From assembly GCA_003450735.1 (NCBI GenBank), contig DMEZ01000061.1:1-31411 (forward strand): a stretch of DNA of 31,411 nt, given 5' to 3'. The position numbers were made by a program, and so were the translations under genes. Shown piece by piece: positions 1 through 6,424 of the stretch. The notes below the pieces were generated by a model. It did not search any database. It was not told the DNA's origin and worked only from the letters and a program-made list of their open reading frames with translations. How positions within the stretch are numbered: the first letter of the stretch is position 1; each line of letters opens with the position of its first letter. Source of the stretch: Elusimicrobiota bacterium. GTDB lineage: Bacteria > Elusimicrobiota > Elusimicrobia > UBA1565.

Positions 1-737
1 GCCAGGGTGAAGGCCAGCTCCTGCACCGCAGTCGCTCCCGCCTCCCGGATGTGGTAGCCGCTGATGCTGATGGGATTGAAGCGCGGCAGCCGCTCCCGGC
101 AGAAGGCGAAGAGGTCGGTGACGATGCGCATGGACTCCCGGGGGGGGTAGATGTAGGTGCCCCGGGCGACGTACTCCTTCAGGACGTCGTTCTGGATCGT
201 CCCCTGCAGGGAGGCCAGCGGCACCTTCTGCTCCTCGGCCACGGCCGCGTAGAAGGCCAGCAGGACGGCCGCCGTGGAGTTGATGGTCATCGAGGTCGAG
301 ACCGAGCCCAGCGGGATGCCCGCAAAAAGCGTCCGCGCGTCCTCCAGGGTCGAGACGGCCACGCCCACCTTGCCCACCTCTCCCCGGGCGAGCGGGTGGT
401 CGGAGTCGTAGCCCAGTTGGGTGGGCAAATCGAAGGCGACGCTCAGGCCCGTCTGCCCCTGGTTGAGCAAAAAGCGGTAGCGCCGGTTCGTCTCCTCGGC
501 CGTCGCGAAGCCCGCGTACTGACGCATCGTCCAGAAACGGCCCCGGTACATCGTCGGCTGGGCCCCGCGCGTAAAGGGGAACTCGCCGGGGAAGCCCAGT
601 TCCCTGAGATAATCCCTGCCTTCGGGGACGTACAGGCGCTTCTTGCCGAAGTCTTTGCGCCGCTCCGGCAGCTTGGCCAGCGAGGCCTTCAGCACCCCGT
701 CCTCCCACCGCTTGAGCGCCTGCTTGAGCTTCTTCAT
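1..737 (-). CDS. mcmA: Methylmalonyl-CoA mutase, N-terminal part (runs off window)
   Basis: Catalyses the B12-dependent interconversion of methylmalonyl-CoA and succinyl-CoA. About 245 N-terminal residues are visible; the rest, including the cobalamin-binding domain if fused, lies beyond base 1. The TIM-barrel substrate motifs are clear: TMRQYAGF around residues 70-77, LSVAFDLP near 98-105 and SISISGYH near the visible end. Tyr74 and Arg192 match the two residues that separate methylmalonyl-CoA mutase from isobutyryl-CoA mutase (Tyr110 and Arg228 in the human enzyme, also 118 residues apart), so the substrate call is specific. The ATG at 737 overlaps the meaB stop by 4 bases (ATGA), so translation is probably coupled to its own chaperone. 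A methylmalonyl-type mutase is nearly certain; full length and subunit form are not visible. Confidence 0.95.
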   Translation of the reverse strand, partial: MKKLKQALKRWEDGVLKASLAKLPERRKDFGKKRLYVPEGRDYLRELGFPGEFPFTRGAQPTMYRGRFWTMRQYAGFATAEETNRRYRFLLNQGQTGLSVAFDLPTQLGYDSDHPLARGEVGKVGVAVSTLEDARTLFAGIPLGSVSTSMTINSTAAVLLAFYAAVAEEQKVPLASLQGTIQNDVLKEYVARGTYIYPPRESMRIVTDLFAFCRERLPRFNPISISGYHIREAGATAVQELAFTL

Positions 738-1636
738 AGCCCCCGAAGCGCCCTGCGCGCCGCGGAATAAGGGTCCGAGCGCCGGGCGGCGATGTCCGAA
801 AGGAGCTTCTTGCAGAGCGGATTCCCGAGCAGGCTTTCCCTGAAACCGGTCTCGACGAGCTCCAGGAAGGCCGTCCGGGCCATGGCGCCCGAGCGGACTT
901 CCCAGCCGGACCCGCGCTGGAGGGAGCGTCGGTGGAGCTCGATGGCCCTCAGGAGTTCGTTCACGCCCTGGCCCGTGAGGGCCTCGGTCAGCAAAACCGG
1001 CTTGCCGCCCAGGTTCTCGCGCAGGGTCCTGGCCAGGCGCTGAGCGCCGCGCTGGGAGCGCTTATTGACCACGTAGAGGTCGCCGACCTCCAGGATCCCC
1101 GCTTTGAGGGCCTGGATCTCGTCGCCGGCCCCGGGCGCCTCCACCACGAGCACGGTGTGGGCCGCGCCCGCGATCTTGACCCCGTCCTGCCCCACGCCCG
1201 CGGTCTCGAGCAGGATGACGTCCTTGCCCATCGCGTCCATCACGGTCACGGTGTCGAACACCGAGCGAGAGAGGCCGCCCAGGCTGCCGCGGGAGGCCAG
1301 GGAGCGGATGAAGACCTTCGGGTCGGAGGCGTGGCGCTGCATGCGGATGCGGTCGCCCAGGACGGCCCCGCCTGAAAGCGGGCTGCTCGGGTCCACCGCG
1401 ACCACGCCCACGGAACAGCCTTCCTTGCGCAGGACGGCGACCAGGGCGTCGACGAGGGTGGACTTGCCGCAGCCGGGCGGGCCGGCGATGCCGACCACGT
1501 GGGCCCGGCCGGCGCGGGGGTAGAGGTGCCTGACCTCGGCGGCCGCGGCGGGAACGCCGTCGTCCAAGTCCCGCATCAGGCGGGCCGCGGCCGCGGCTTC
1601 GCCTTTGAGGATGCGCTTCGACAGGGGAGAGGGCAT
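734..1636 (-). CDS. meaB: MeaB/ArgK-type G-protein chaperone of methylmalonyl-CoA mutase
   Basis: SIMIBI-class P-loop GTPase that gates cobalamin loading and protects the mutase (300 aa, near family length). The Walker A GPPGCGKST is at residues 52-60. DPSSPLSGG (82-90) with GDRIRMQ (94-100), and the switch motif ETAGVGQ (144-150), match MeaB. Oddities: the guanine-specificity motif, normally NKAD or NKSD, reads NKRS (residues 191-194), so the base-specifying Asp is Ser; the usual SE after ETVGVGQ is DG. It is translated ahead of the mutase with a 4-base overlap, which supports the role. A TATAAT box lies 8 bases before the ATG. The family call is sure; normal guanine selectivity is in doubt. 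Confidence 0.93.
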   Translation of the reverse strand: MPSPLSKRILKGEAAAAARLMRDLDDGVPAAAAEVRHLYPRAGRAHVVGIAGPPGCGKSTLVDALVAVLRKEGCSVGVVAVDPSSPLSGGAVLGDRIRMQRHASDPKVFIRSLASRGSLGGLSRSVFDTVTVMDAMGKDVILLETAGVGQDGVKIAGAAHTVLVVEAPGAGDEIQALKAGILEVGDLYVVNKRSQRGAQRLARTLRENLGGKPVLLTEALTGQGVNELLRAIELHRRSLQRGSGWEVRSGAMARTAFLELVETGFRESLLGNPLCKKLLSDIAARRSDPYSAARRALRGL

Positions 1637-1644
1637 CGGGGGGT

Positions 1645-1650
1645 ATTATA
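1645..1650 (-). promoter_or_regulatory. -10 box for meaB-mcm
   Basis: A consensus TATAAT on the minus strand ends 8 bases before the meaB ATG, and no Shine-Dalgarno sequence is visible between them. This spacing predicts a leaderless or nearly leaderless transcript. It sits in a 48-base divergent gap shared with the acyl-CoA synthetase promoter. No convincing -35 element is seen. Confidence 0.5.
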
Positions 1651-1672
1651 TCGCATCGCGTCGGGACTGTCG

Positions 1673-1678
1673 TATCAT
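1673..1678 (+). promoter_or_regulatory. -10 box for acyl-CoA synthetase
   Basis: TATCAT lies exactly 6 bases before the GTG start at 1685. With the usual geometry the start codon would be at +1, i.e. a leaderless message; there is no Shine-Dalgarno sequence. It is divergent from the meaB promoter. Confidence 0.4.
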
Positions 1679-1684
1679 ATCTCC

Positions 1685-3145
1685 GTGAAGACCCTCTTCG
1701 CACGGGCGAAGGACTTCGCGGAGCGCCCCGCCCTTTCGGGTCCCGACGGGGCCTGGACCTACCGCGAGCTCCTGGAGCGTTCCGAGAGGACCGCCTCGGG
1801 CCTGCTGGCGGGGGAGAAAGACCTGAAGGAGGCCCGCGTCGCCTTCCTGGCACCTCCGGGGCTGGGCTACGCGGCCCTGCAGTGGGGCGTCTGGCGCGCC
1901 GGAGGCGCGGCCGTGCCGCTCGCCCTCTCGCACCCGTTGCCGGAGCTCGACTACGTCGTCTCGGACAGCGGGGCCTCGGTCCTGGCCGCGGCCCCGGAGC
2001 TCGCGGCGCGGCTTGGGCCTATCGCCAAGGCGCGGGGCCTGCGCCTGGCCCTCACAAACGACCTGCTCGCCGCGCCCCGCAGGCCCCTGCCCCGCCTGAA
2101 GAGGACGCGCCGGGCCCTGATCCTCTATACGAGCGGCACCACGAGCAAGCCCAAGGGCGTGGTCACCACCCACGCCAACATCCAGGCCCAGGCGCAGTCC
2201 CTGGTCACGGCCTGGGAGTGGAGCGCAGACGACCGCATCCTCTGCTTCCTCCCGCTCCACCACATCCACGGCGTCATCAACGTGCTGACCTGCGCGCTCT
2301 GGTCCGGCGCCTTCTGCGAGCTTTTGCCCGCCTTCGACGCGGACAGGGTCTGGGAGCGCGTCCGGGAGGGGCGCTTCACCCTCTTCATGGCCGTCCCCAC
2401 GGTCTATCAGCGCCTGGCCGACGCCTGGGAGAAGGCCCCGCCGGACAGAAGGAAGGCCCTGAGCTCGGCCTGCGGCCGGATGCGGCTCATGGTCTCCGGC
2501 TCCGCAGCCCTGCCGGTGAGTCTGCTGGAGCGCTGGCGCGATTTAAGTGGGCATACACTCCTGGAGCGGTACGGCATGACCGAGATCGGCATGGCCCTCT
2601 CGAACCCCCTTCACGGCGAGCGCCTGCCCGGGAAGGTCGGCTCTCCCCTGCCGGGCATGGAGGTGCGCCTCGTCGACGGCGAGATCGAAGTCCGGGGCCC
2701 GAACGTGTTCCTGGAGTACTGGGGCAAGCCCGAGGCCACGAAGGCGGCCTTCCGGGATGGCTGGTTTCGCACCGGCGACGCAGCGGTCGTCGAAGGAGGC
2801 GCCTACCGCATCCTCGGCCGCAGTTCCGTGGACATCCTCAAGACGGGCGGGTTCAAGGTGTCGGCCATCGAGATCGAGGAGGCCCTGCGCGAGCACCCGT
2901 CCATCGAGGAGTGCGCCGTCGTCGGAATCGAGGACCCCGAGTGGGGGGAGAGGGTCTGCGCCGCGCTCGTCCTCAAGGCCGGACGAAGCCTCACCCTGGA
3001 GTCGCTCCGGGCCTGGGGCAAAGAGCGCCTCGCCCCCTACAAGCTGCCTTCCAGGATGCTGGCCCTCCCCAGCCTTCCCCGCAACGCCATGGGCAAGGTC
3101 GTCAAGCCCGAGGTCTCCAAGCTCTTCCGCCAGCCAGGCTCTTGA
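1685..3145 (+). CDS. AMP-forming acyl-CoA synthetase, malonyl/methylmalonyl-CoA synthetase (MatB/ACSF3)-like
   Basis: ANL-superfamily enzyme (486 aa) that activates a carboxylic acid with ATP and CoA through an acyl-adenylate. The A3 phosphate loop is at residues 148-158 (YTSGTTSKPKG, with Ser in place of the usual Gly after TT). YGMTEIG is the A5 motif, TGD in GWFRTGDAAV is A7, and GRSSVDILKTGGFKVSA is the A8 hinge, a form characteristic of MatB/ACSF3. The A10 catalytic Lys471 is in AMGKVVKPE. The frame is open further upstream, but the GTG at 1685 fits both the family's N-terminus and a -10 box 6 bases away. Being divergent from meaB-mcm, methylmalonate or malonate is a reasonable substrate, but this is inference; a broader acyl specificity is possible. 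Confidence 0.85.
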   Translation: MKTLFARAKDFAERPALSGPDGAWTYRELLERSERTASGLLAGEKDLKEARVAFLAPPGLGYAALQWGVWRAGGAAVPLALSHPLPELDYVVSDSGASVLAAAPELAARLGPIAKARGLRLALTNDLLAAPRRPLPRLKRTRRALILYTSGTTSKPKGVVTTHANIQAQAQSLVTAWEWSADDRILCFLPLHHIHGVINVLTCALWSGAFCELLPAFDADRVWERVREGRFTLFMAVPTVYQRLADAWEKAPPDRRKALSSACGRMRLMVSGSAALPVSLLERWRDLSGHTLLERYGMTEIGMALSNPLHGERLPGKVGSPLPGMEVRLVDGEIEVRGPNVFLEYWGKPEATKAAFRDGWFRTGDAAVVEGGAYRILGRSSVDILKTGGFKVSAIEIEEALREHPSIEECAVVGIEDPEWGERVCAALVLKAGRSLTLESLRAWGKERLAPYKLPSRMLALPSLPRNAMGKVVKPEVSKLFRQPGS

Positions 3146-3156
3146 CTTAAGTCAAG
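3141..3156. promoter_or_regulatory. CRP/FNR-family operator upstream of hcp
   Basis: A perfect 16-base palindrome with core TTGACTTAAGTCAA (3142-3155) fits the TTGAC-N4-GTCAA half-site pattern used by DNR/NnrR/HcpR-type CRP/FNR regulators. It overlaps the stop codon of the upstream synthetase. Its centre (3148.5) is about 41.5 bases before a start site predicted from the TATGCT box at 3179, the spacing of a class II activator site. hcp genes in anaerobes are known targets of HcpR/FNR-type nitrosative-stress regulators. Confidence 0.7.
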
Positions 3157-3178
3157 GCGCGCTTTGCGCCTTAGCGGA

Positions 3179-3184
3179 TATGCT
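3179..3184 (+). promoter_or_regulatory. -10 box for hcp
   Basis: TATGCT is correctly placed relative to the palindrome at 3141-3156 for activator-dependent transcription starting near 3190. The -35 region is occupied by a small GGCGC/GCGCC hairpin (3156-3170) and does not resemble TTGACA, as expected for an activator-dependent promoter. Confidence 0.45.
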
Positions 3185-3208
3185 CTACTGGTCATGAGAA
3201 ACCACTCC

Positions 3209-3214
3209 AGGAGG
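3209..3214 (+). promoter_or_regulatory. Strong Shine-Dalgarno site of hcp
   Basis: AGGAGG lies 5 bases before the ATG at 3220 and fixes this start over the second ATG two codons later. Confidence 0.8.
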
Positions 3215-3219
3215 AGCAA

Positions 3220-4839
3220 ATGAGCATGTTCTGTCATCAGTGCGAGCAAAACGCGGGCGGGAAGGGCTGCCGGCGCGTCGGGGTCTGCGGGAAGGACGAG
3301 ACGGCGGCGGGCTGCATGGACGAGCTGATCCAGGAATGCCTGGGCCTTTCCCGCTACGCCCGCCGCGCGGCCGCGTTCGGCGCGACCGACCGCGTCATCG
3401 ACCGCTTCGTGGTGGAGGCGCTGTTCACCACGGTCACCAACGTCAACTTCGATTCCGCGCGCCTGGAAAGCTGGGTGCACCGCGCCCGGGAACTGAACCC
3501 GCAGGCCCGCAGTCTCTATGAGGAAGCGGCCCGCAGGGCCGGCCGGCGGCCCGAGAGCCTTCCGCCTTCGACCCGCGAGGTTTCCGTCGCCAAGAAGCTC
3601 GAGAAGCTCGGGGCGGACGTGAGCGGCCTGCAGGACCTCATCCTGTACGGCCTCAAGGGCATGGCGGCGTACATGGACCACGCCCGCATCCTCGGCGTCG
3701 AGGACGACGAGGTCTACGCCTTCGTCCACGAAGGGCTCGACTTCCTGGCCGGCGACCCGAAGGACGTCGGGGCCCTGACCGCCATGGCCCTCAAGGTCGG
3801 CGAGGTGAACCTCAAGGCGATGGAACTGCTCGACCGGGCCAACACCGGGACCTACGGGCATCCGGAGCCGACCGCGGTCCGCGTGACCCCGGTCAAGGGC
3901 AAGTGCATCCTGGTCTCGGGGCACGACCTCAAGGACCTCGACACCCTGCTCCAGCAGACCGAGGGCAAGGGCATCAACGTCTACACGCACGGCGAGATGC
4001 TCCCCTGCCTGGCCTATCCCGGCCTGAAGAAGTACAGGCATTTGGTCGGCAACTACGGCGGGGCCTGGCAGGACCAGCAGAAGGAGTTCGAAGCCTTCCC
4101 GGGCGCGATCCTGATGACCACCAACTGCATCCAGAAGCCGCGCGAAGCCTACCAGGCGCGCATCTTCACCACCGGCCTCGTGGGCTGGCCGGGCGTGAGC
4201 CACGTCCCCAACGGCGACTTCTCGGCGGTCATCTCGGCGGCCCTGGCCGCGCCGGGCTTCGCCGAGGACGCCCCGGAGAAGACCATCACGATCGGCTTCG
4301 CGCGCAACGCGGTCATGGGCGTGGCGGGCAAGGTCGTTGAAGCGGTGCAGGCGGGGAAGCTGCGCCACTTCTTCCTCATCGGCGGCTGCGACGGGGCCAA
4401 GCCGGGACGCAACTACTACACGGAGCTCGCGGAGGCCGTGCCGAAGGACTGCGCCATCCTGACCTTGGCCTGCGGCAAGTACCGCTTCAACAAGCTGGAG
4501 TTCGGCGACATCGGCGGCATCCCGCGCCTGCTCGACGTCGGGCAGTGCAACGACTCCTACTCGGCCATCCAGATCGCCCTGGCCCTCGCCAAGGCCTTCA
4601 AGTGCGGGGTCAACGACCTGCCGCTCTCCATCGTGCTGAGCTGGTACGAGCAGAAGGCGGTCTGCGTCCTGCTCACCCTCCTGCACCTGGGGCTCAAGAA
4701 CATGCGCCTGGGACCGACCCTGCCCGCCTTCGTGGGGCCCGGCGTGCTCAAGGTGCTCGTCGAGAAGTTCGGGCTCAAGCCCACCGGCAAGGCCCAGGAC
4801 GACCTCGAGGAGATGCTGGAAGCCAGGACCGCGGCCTAG
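3220..4839 (+). CDS. hcp: Hybrid cluster protein (hydroxylamine reductase / NO-detoxifying Hcp)
   Basis: Cytoplasmic Fe-S enzyme (539 aa) that reduces hydroxylamine in vitro and is linked to NO and nitrosative stress defence. The N-terminal cysteines C5-X2-C8-X8-C17-X5-C23 are the compact spacing of the [4Fe-4S] class found in strict anaerobes, not the longer spacing of the enterobacterial [2Fe-2S] class. Hybrid-cluster ligand regions are present downstream, including the Cys of LPCLAYP, TNCIQKP, GGCDG, LACGKYRFN and DVGQCND. No hcr reductase gene is adjacent, as is common for this class. It is transcribed alone behind a CRP/FNR-type palindrome and ends only 3 bases from the convergent scoB stop, with no visible terminator between. 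Confidence 0.96.
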   Translation: MSMFCHQCEQNAGGKGCRRVGVCGKDETAAGCMDELIQECLGLSRYARRAAAFGATDRVIDRFVVEALFTTVTNVNFDSARLESWVHRARELNPQARSLYEEAARRAGRRPESLPPSTREVSVAKKLEKLGADVSGLQDLILYGLKGMAAYMDHARILGVEDDEVYAFVHEGLDFLAGDPKDVGALTAMALKVGEVNLKAMELLDRANTGTYGHPEPTAVRVTPVKGKCILVSGHDLKDLDTLLQQTEGKGINVYTHGEMLPCLAYPGLKKYRHLVGNYGGAWQDQQKEFEAFPGAILMTTNCIQKPREAYQARIFTTGLVGWPGVSHVPNGDFSAVISAALAAPGFAEDAPEKTITIGFARNAVMGVAGKVVEAVQAGKLRHFFLIGGCDGAKPGRNYYTELAEAVPKDCAILTLACGKYRFNKLEFGDIGGIPRLLDVGQCNDSYSAIQIALALAKAFKCGVNDLPLSIVLSWYEQKAVCVLLTLLHLGLKNMRLGPTLPAFVGPGVLKVLVEKFGLKPTGKAQDDLEEMLEARTAA

Positions 4840-4842
4840 GTT

Positions 4843-5505
4843 TCAGACCTCGATCGTCTTAAGGGTCGGGGAGACGCAGAGCGTCGCGCCGGTCGCGCCC
4901 TGGACTTCCTCCGGGGTGACGCCCGGCGCGACCTCTTCGAGGACCAGGCCCTTCGGGGTCACGCGGACCACGGCGAGGTCCGTGACGATGAGGGTGACGC
5001 AGCGCTGTCCTGTCAGGGGGAAGGTGCACTCCTTGACGATCTTGGGGGTGCCGTCCTTGTTCGTGTGCGTCATCGTCACGACGATGCGTTTGGTGCCGGC
5101 GGCGAGGTCCATGGCCCCGCCGATGCCGGGGATGGCGTCCTCGCCCGGCACCTTCCAGTTGGCCAGGTCGCCCTTCTCGGACACCTGGTAGGCGCCGAGG
5201 AAGGTCATCGCGACGTGCCCGCCGCGGATGATCATGAAGGAGTCCGACTGGGACACGATGGCGCCGCCGGGGACGACGCTCACCGGCTGCTTGGCCGCGT
5301 TGACGAGGTCCGCGTCCTCCTGGCCCTTCGGGGCGAGAGGGCCCATGCCGATGATGCCGTTCTCAGTGTGCAGGAAGATATCCCGGCCCTTGAGGTACTC
5401 TGGGACGAGGTTGGGGATGCCGTAGCCCACGTTGACATACATCCCGTCCTGGACTTCCTTGGCCGCGCGCGCGGCGATCTGTTCCTTGCTAAGCCCTTTT
5501 CTCAT
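4843..5505 (-). CDS. scoB: 3-oxoacid CoA-transferase subunit B
   Basis: Beta subunit (220 aa) of a family I CoA-transferase, which moves CoA between succinyl-CoA (or acetyl-CoA) and a 3-oxo or short-chain acid. The active-site glutamate that forms the glutamyl-CoA thioester is Glu48 in TENGIIGMGP, preceded by the family motif GMYVNVGYGIPNLV (21-34). Its start lies inside scoA, overlapping it by 17 bases, so the two are co-translated. It is the last gene of the glnA/preT-preA-aor-moaD-scoA-scoB run. Exact substrate is unknown: acetoacetate is the default, but the neighbouring aldehyde oxidoreductase suggests it may activate or release the acid made by that enzyme. Confidence 0.93.
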   Translation of the reverse strand: MRKGLSKEQIAARAAKEVQDGMYVNVGYGIPNLVPEYLKGRDIFLHTENGIIGMGPLAPKGQEDADLVNAAKQPVSVVPGGAIVSQSDSFMIIRGGHVAMTFLGAYQVSEKGDLANWKVPGEDAIPGIGGAMDLAAGTKRIVVTMTHTNKDGTPKIVKECTFPLTGQRCVTLIVTDLAVVRVTPKGLVLEEVAPGVTPEEVQGATGATLCVSPTLKTIEV

Positions 5506-6187
5506 AGAGTTCGCCCTTCACGACGCGGTCGACGAAGATGCCCGAGGTGTGGACGCTGTCCGGCTCGAAAGCGCCGACCTCGTGGAGCTCCTCGACCTCC
5601 GCGATGCTGACCTCGGCGGCCGGGGCCATCACGGGGTTGTAGTTGCGGGCCGAGAAGCGGTAGACGAGGTTCCCGGAGCGGTCGCCCTTGAAGGCCTTGA
5701 GCAGGGCGAAGTCCCCGCGCAGGGCCGTCTCAAGGAGGTACTCCCGGCCGCCGATCGTCTTCTTCTCCTTGCCCTCCTCGATGGGCGTGCCCACGCCCGT
5801 GGGAGTATAGACCCCGCCCAGGCCCGCGCCGCCGCAGCGGATGCGCTCGTTCAAGGTGCCCTGCGGGATGATCTCAAGCTCCAGGGCCTTGGCCTGGACC
5901 TGCTCGTGGAACCACTTGAACTTGACGATGGGGCCGGGGAAGGAGCCGATGAACCTGCGCACCTGCCGGTTCTTCACCAGCAGGCCCACGCCGTAGATCT
6001 CGCCGTCCTTCGAGTCCGTGGAGCCGAGGTTGTTGCCGATGATCGTCAGGCCTTTGGAGCCCTTTCGGACTAAGGCGCGGATGAGGTTCTCCGGGATGCC
6101 GCAGAGGCCGAAGCCTCCGGAGAGGATGACCGCGCCCTCGCCGATGTCCTTGACCGCCTCGTCCGAGCTGGCAAGCACCTTGTCCAT
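5489..6187 (-). CDS. scoA: 3-oxoacid CoA-transferase subunit A
   Basis: Alpha subunit (232 aa) partnering scoB. The CoA-binding glycine motif is LSGGFGLCGIPENLI (22-36). QGTLNERIRCGGAG and YTPTGVGTPIEEGK are typical of SCOT/AtoD alpha subunits, as is the C-terminal HTSGIFVDRVV. It begins 3 bases after the moaD-like stop, so it is in one operon with the aldehyde oxidoreductase genes. This linkage supports a pathway in which an aldehyde is oxidised to an acid and exchanged with a CoA thioester, or the reverse, but that is inference. Confidence 0.93.
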   Translation of the reverse strand: MDKVLASSDEAVKDIGEGAVILSGGFGLCGIPENLIRALVRKGSKGLTIIGNNLGSTDSKDGEIYGVGLLVKNRQVRRFIGSFPGPIVKFKWFHEQVQAKALELEIIPQGTLNERIRCGGAGLGGVYTPTGVGTPIEEGKEKKTIGGREYLLETALRGDFALLKAFKGDRSGNLVYRFSARNYNPVMAPAAEVSIAEVEELHEVGAFEPDSVHTSGIFVDRVVKGELYEKRA

Positions 6188-6190
6188 GGT

Positions 6191-6424
6191 TCAGCCTCCC
6201 GAGAGGACCGGGAGCAGATCGACCTCGCAGTCCTCGGCAAGCCGGTCCTCCAGCTTGCGGGTCGTCCCGCCCACCGAGGCGCTCATCACCTCGCTCTCGG
6301 GGATGCGGAGCCTTTCCAGCAGCTCCCGCACCGTGAGGGGGGAGGGGGACTCGACTTGCGTCTTCTCGAGCGCTCCCGGCAGGTAGTGCCTCAGGTTCGC
6401 GTGCGCCGTGACATCGTATCTCAC
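6191..6424 (-). CDS. MoaD/ThiS-type ubiquitin-like sulfur carrier paired with AOR
   Basis: Small beta-grasp protein of 77 aa ending in Leu-Ser-Gly-Gly, the C-terminal di-glycine that is adenylated and thiocarboxylated to carry sulfur. Sequence features are V..AHANLRHYLPG near the start and LTVRELLERLRIP in the middle, as in MoaD. It starts with a GTG that overlaps the aldehyde oxidoreductase stop by 4 bases (GTGA). Dedicated MoaD-like genes next to tungsten-enzyme genes are known and are thought to supply pyranopterin dithiolene sulfur for the W cofactor. No moaE, moeA or moeB is in the window, so partners must be elsewhere. Too short a gene to be sure of the exact pathway, but the GG tail and the context are strong. 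Confidence 0.88.
   Translation of the reverse strand: MRYDVTAHANLRHYLPGALEKTQVESPSPLTVRELLERLRIPESEVMSASVGGTTRKLEDRLAEDCEVDLLPVLSGG

Noticed and set aside
51..770. Long plus-strand open frame opposite the mutase and similar long antisense frames opposite hcp, aor, preT, glnA, kamA and the efflux genes
   Set aside because: Shadow frames caused by high G+C; they are low-complexity, rich in Arg, Ala, Gly and Pro or His and Leu, and match no family, whereas the opposite strand encodes recognisable enzymes.
3156..3170. Small GGCGC/GCGCC hairpin as a terminator for the acyl-CoA synthetase
   Set aside because: Only a 5-bp stem with no T-run; it lies within the hcp promoter, so termination there is not supported.
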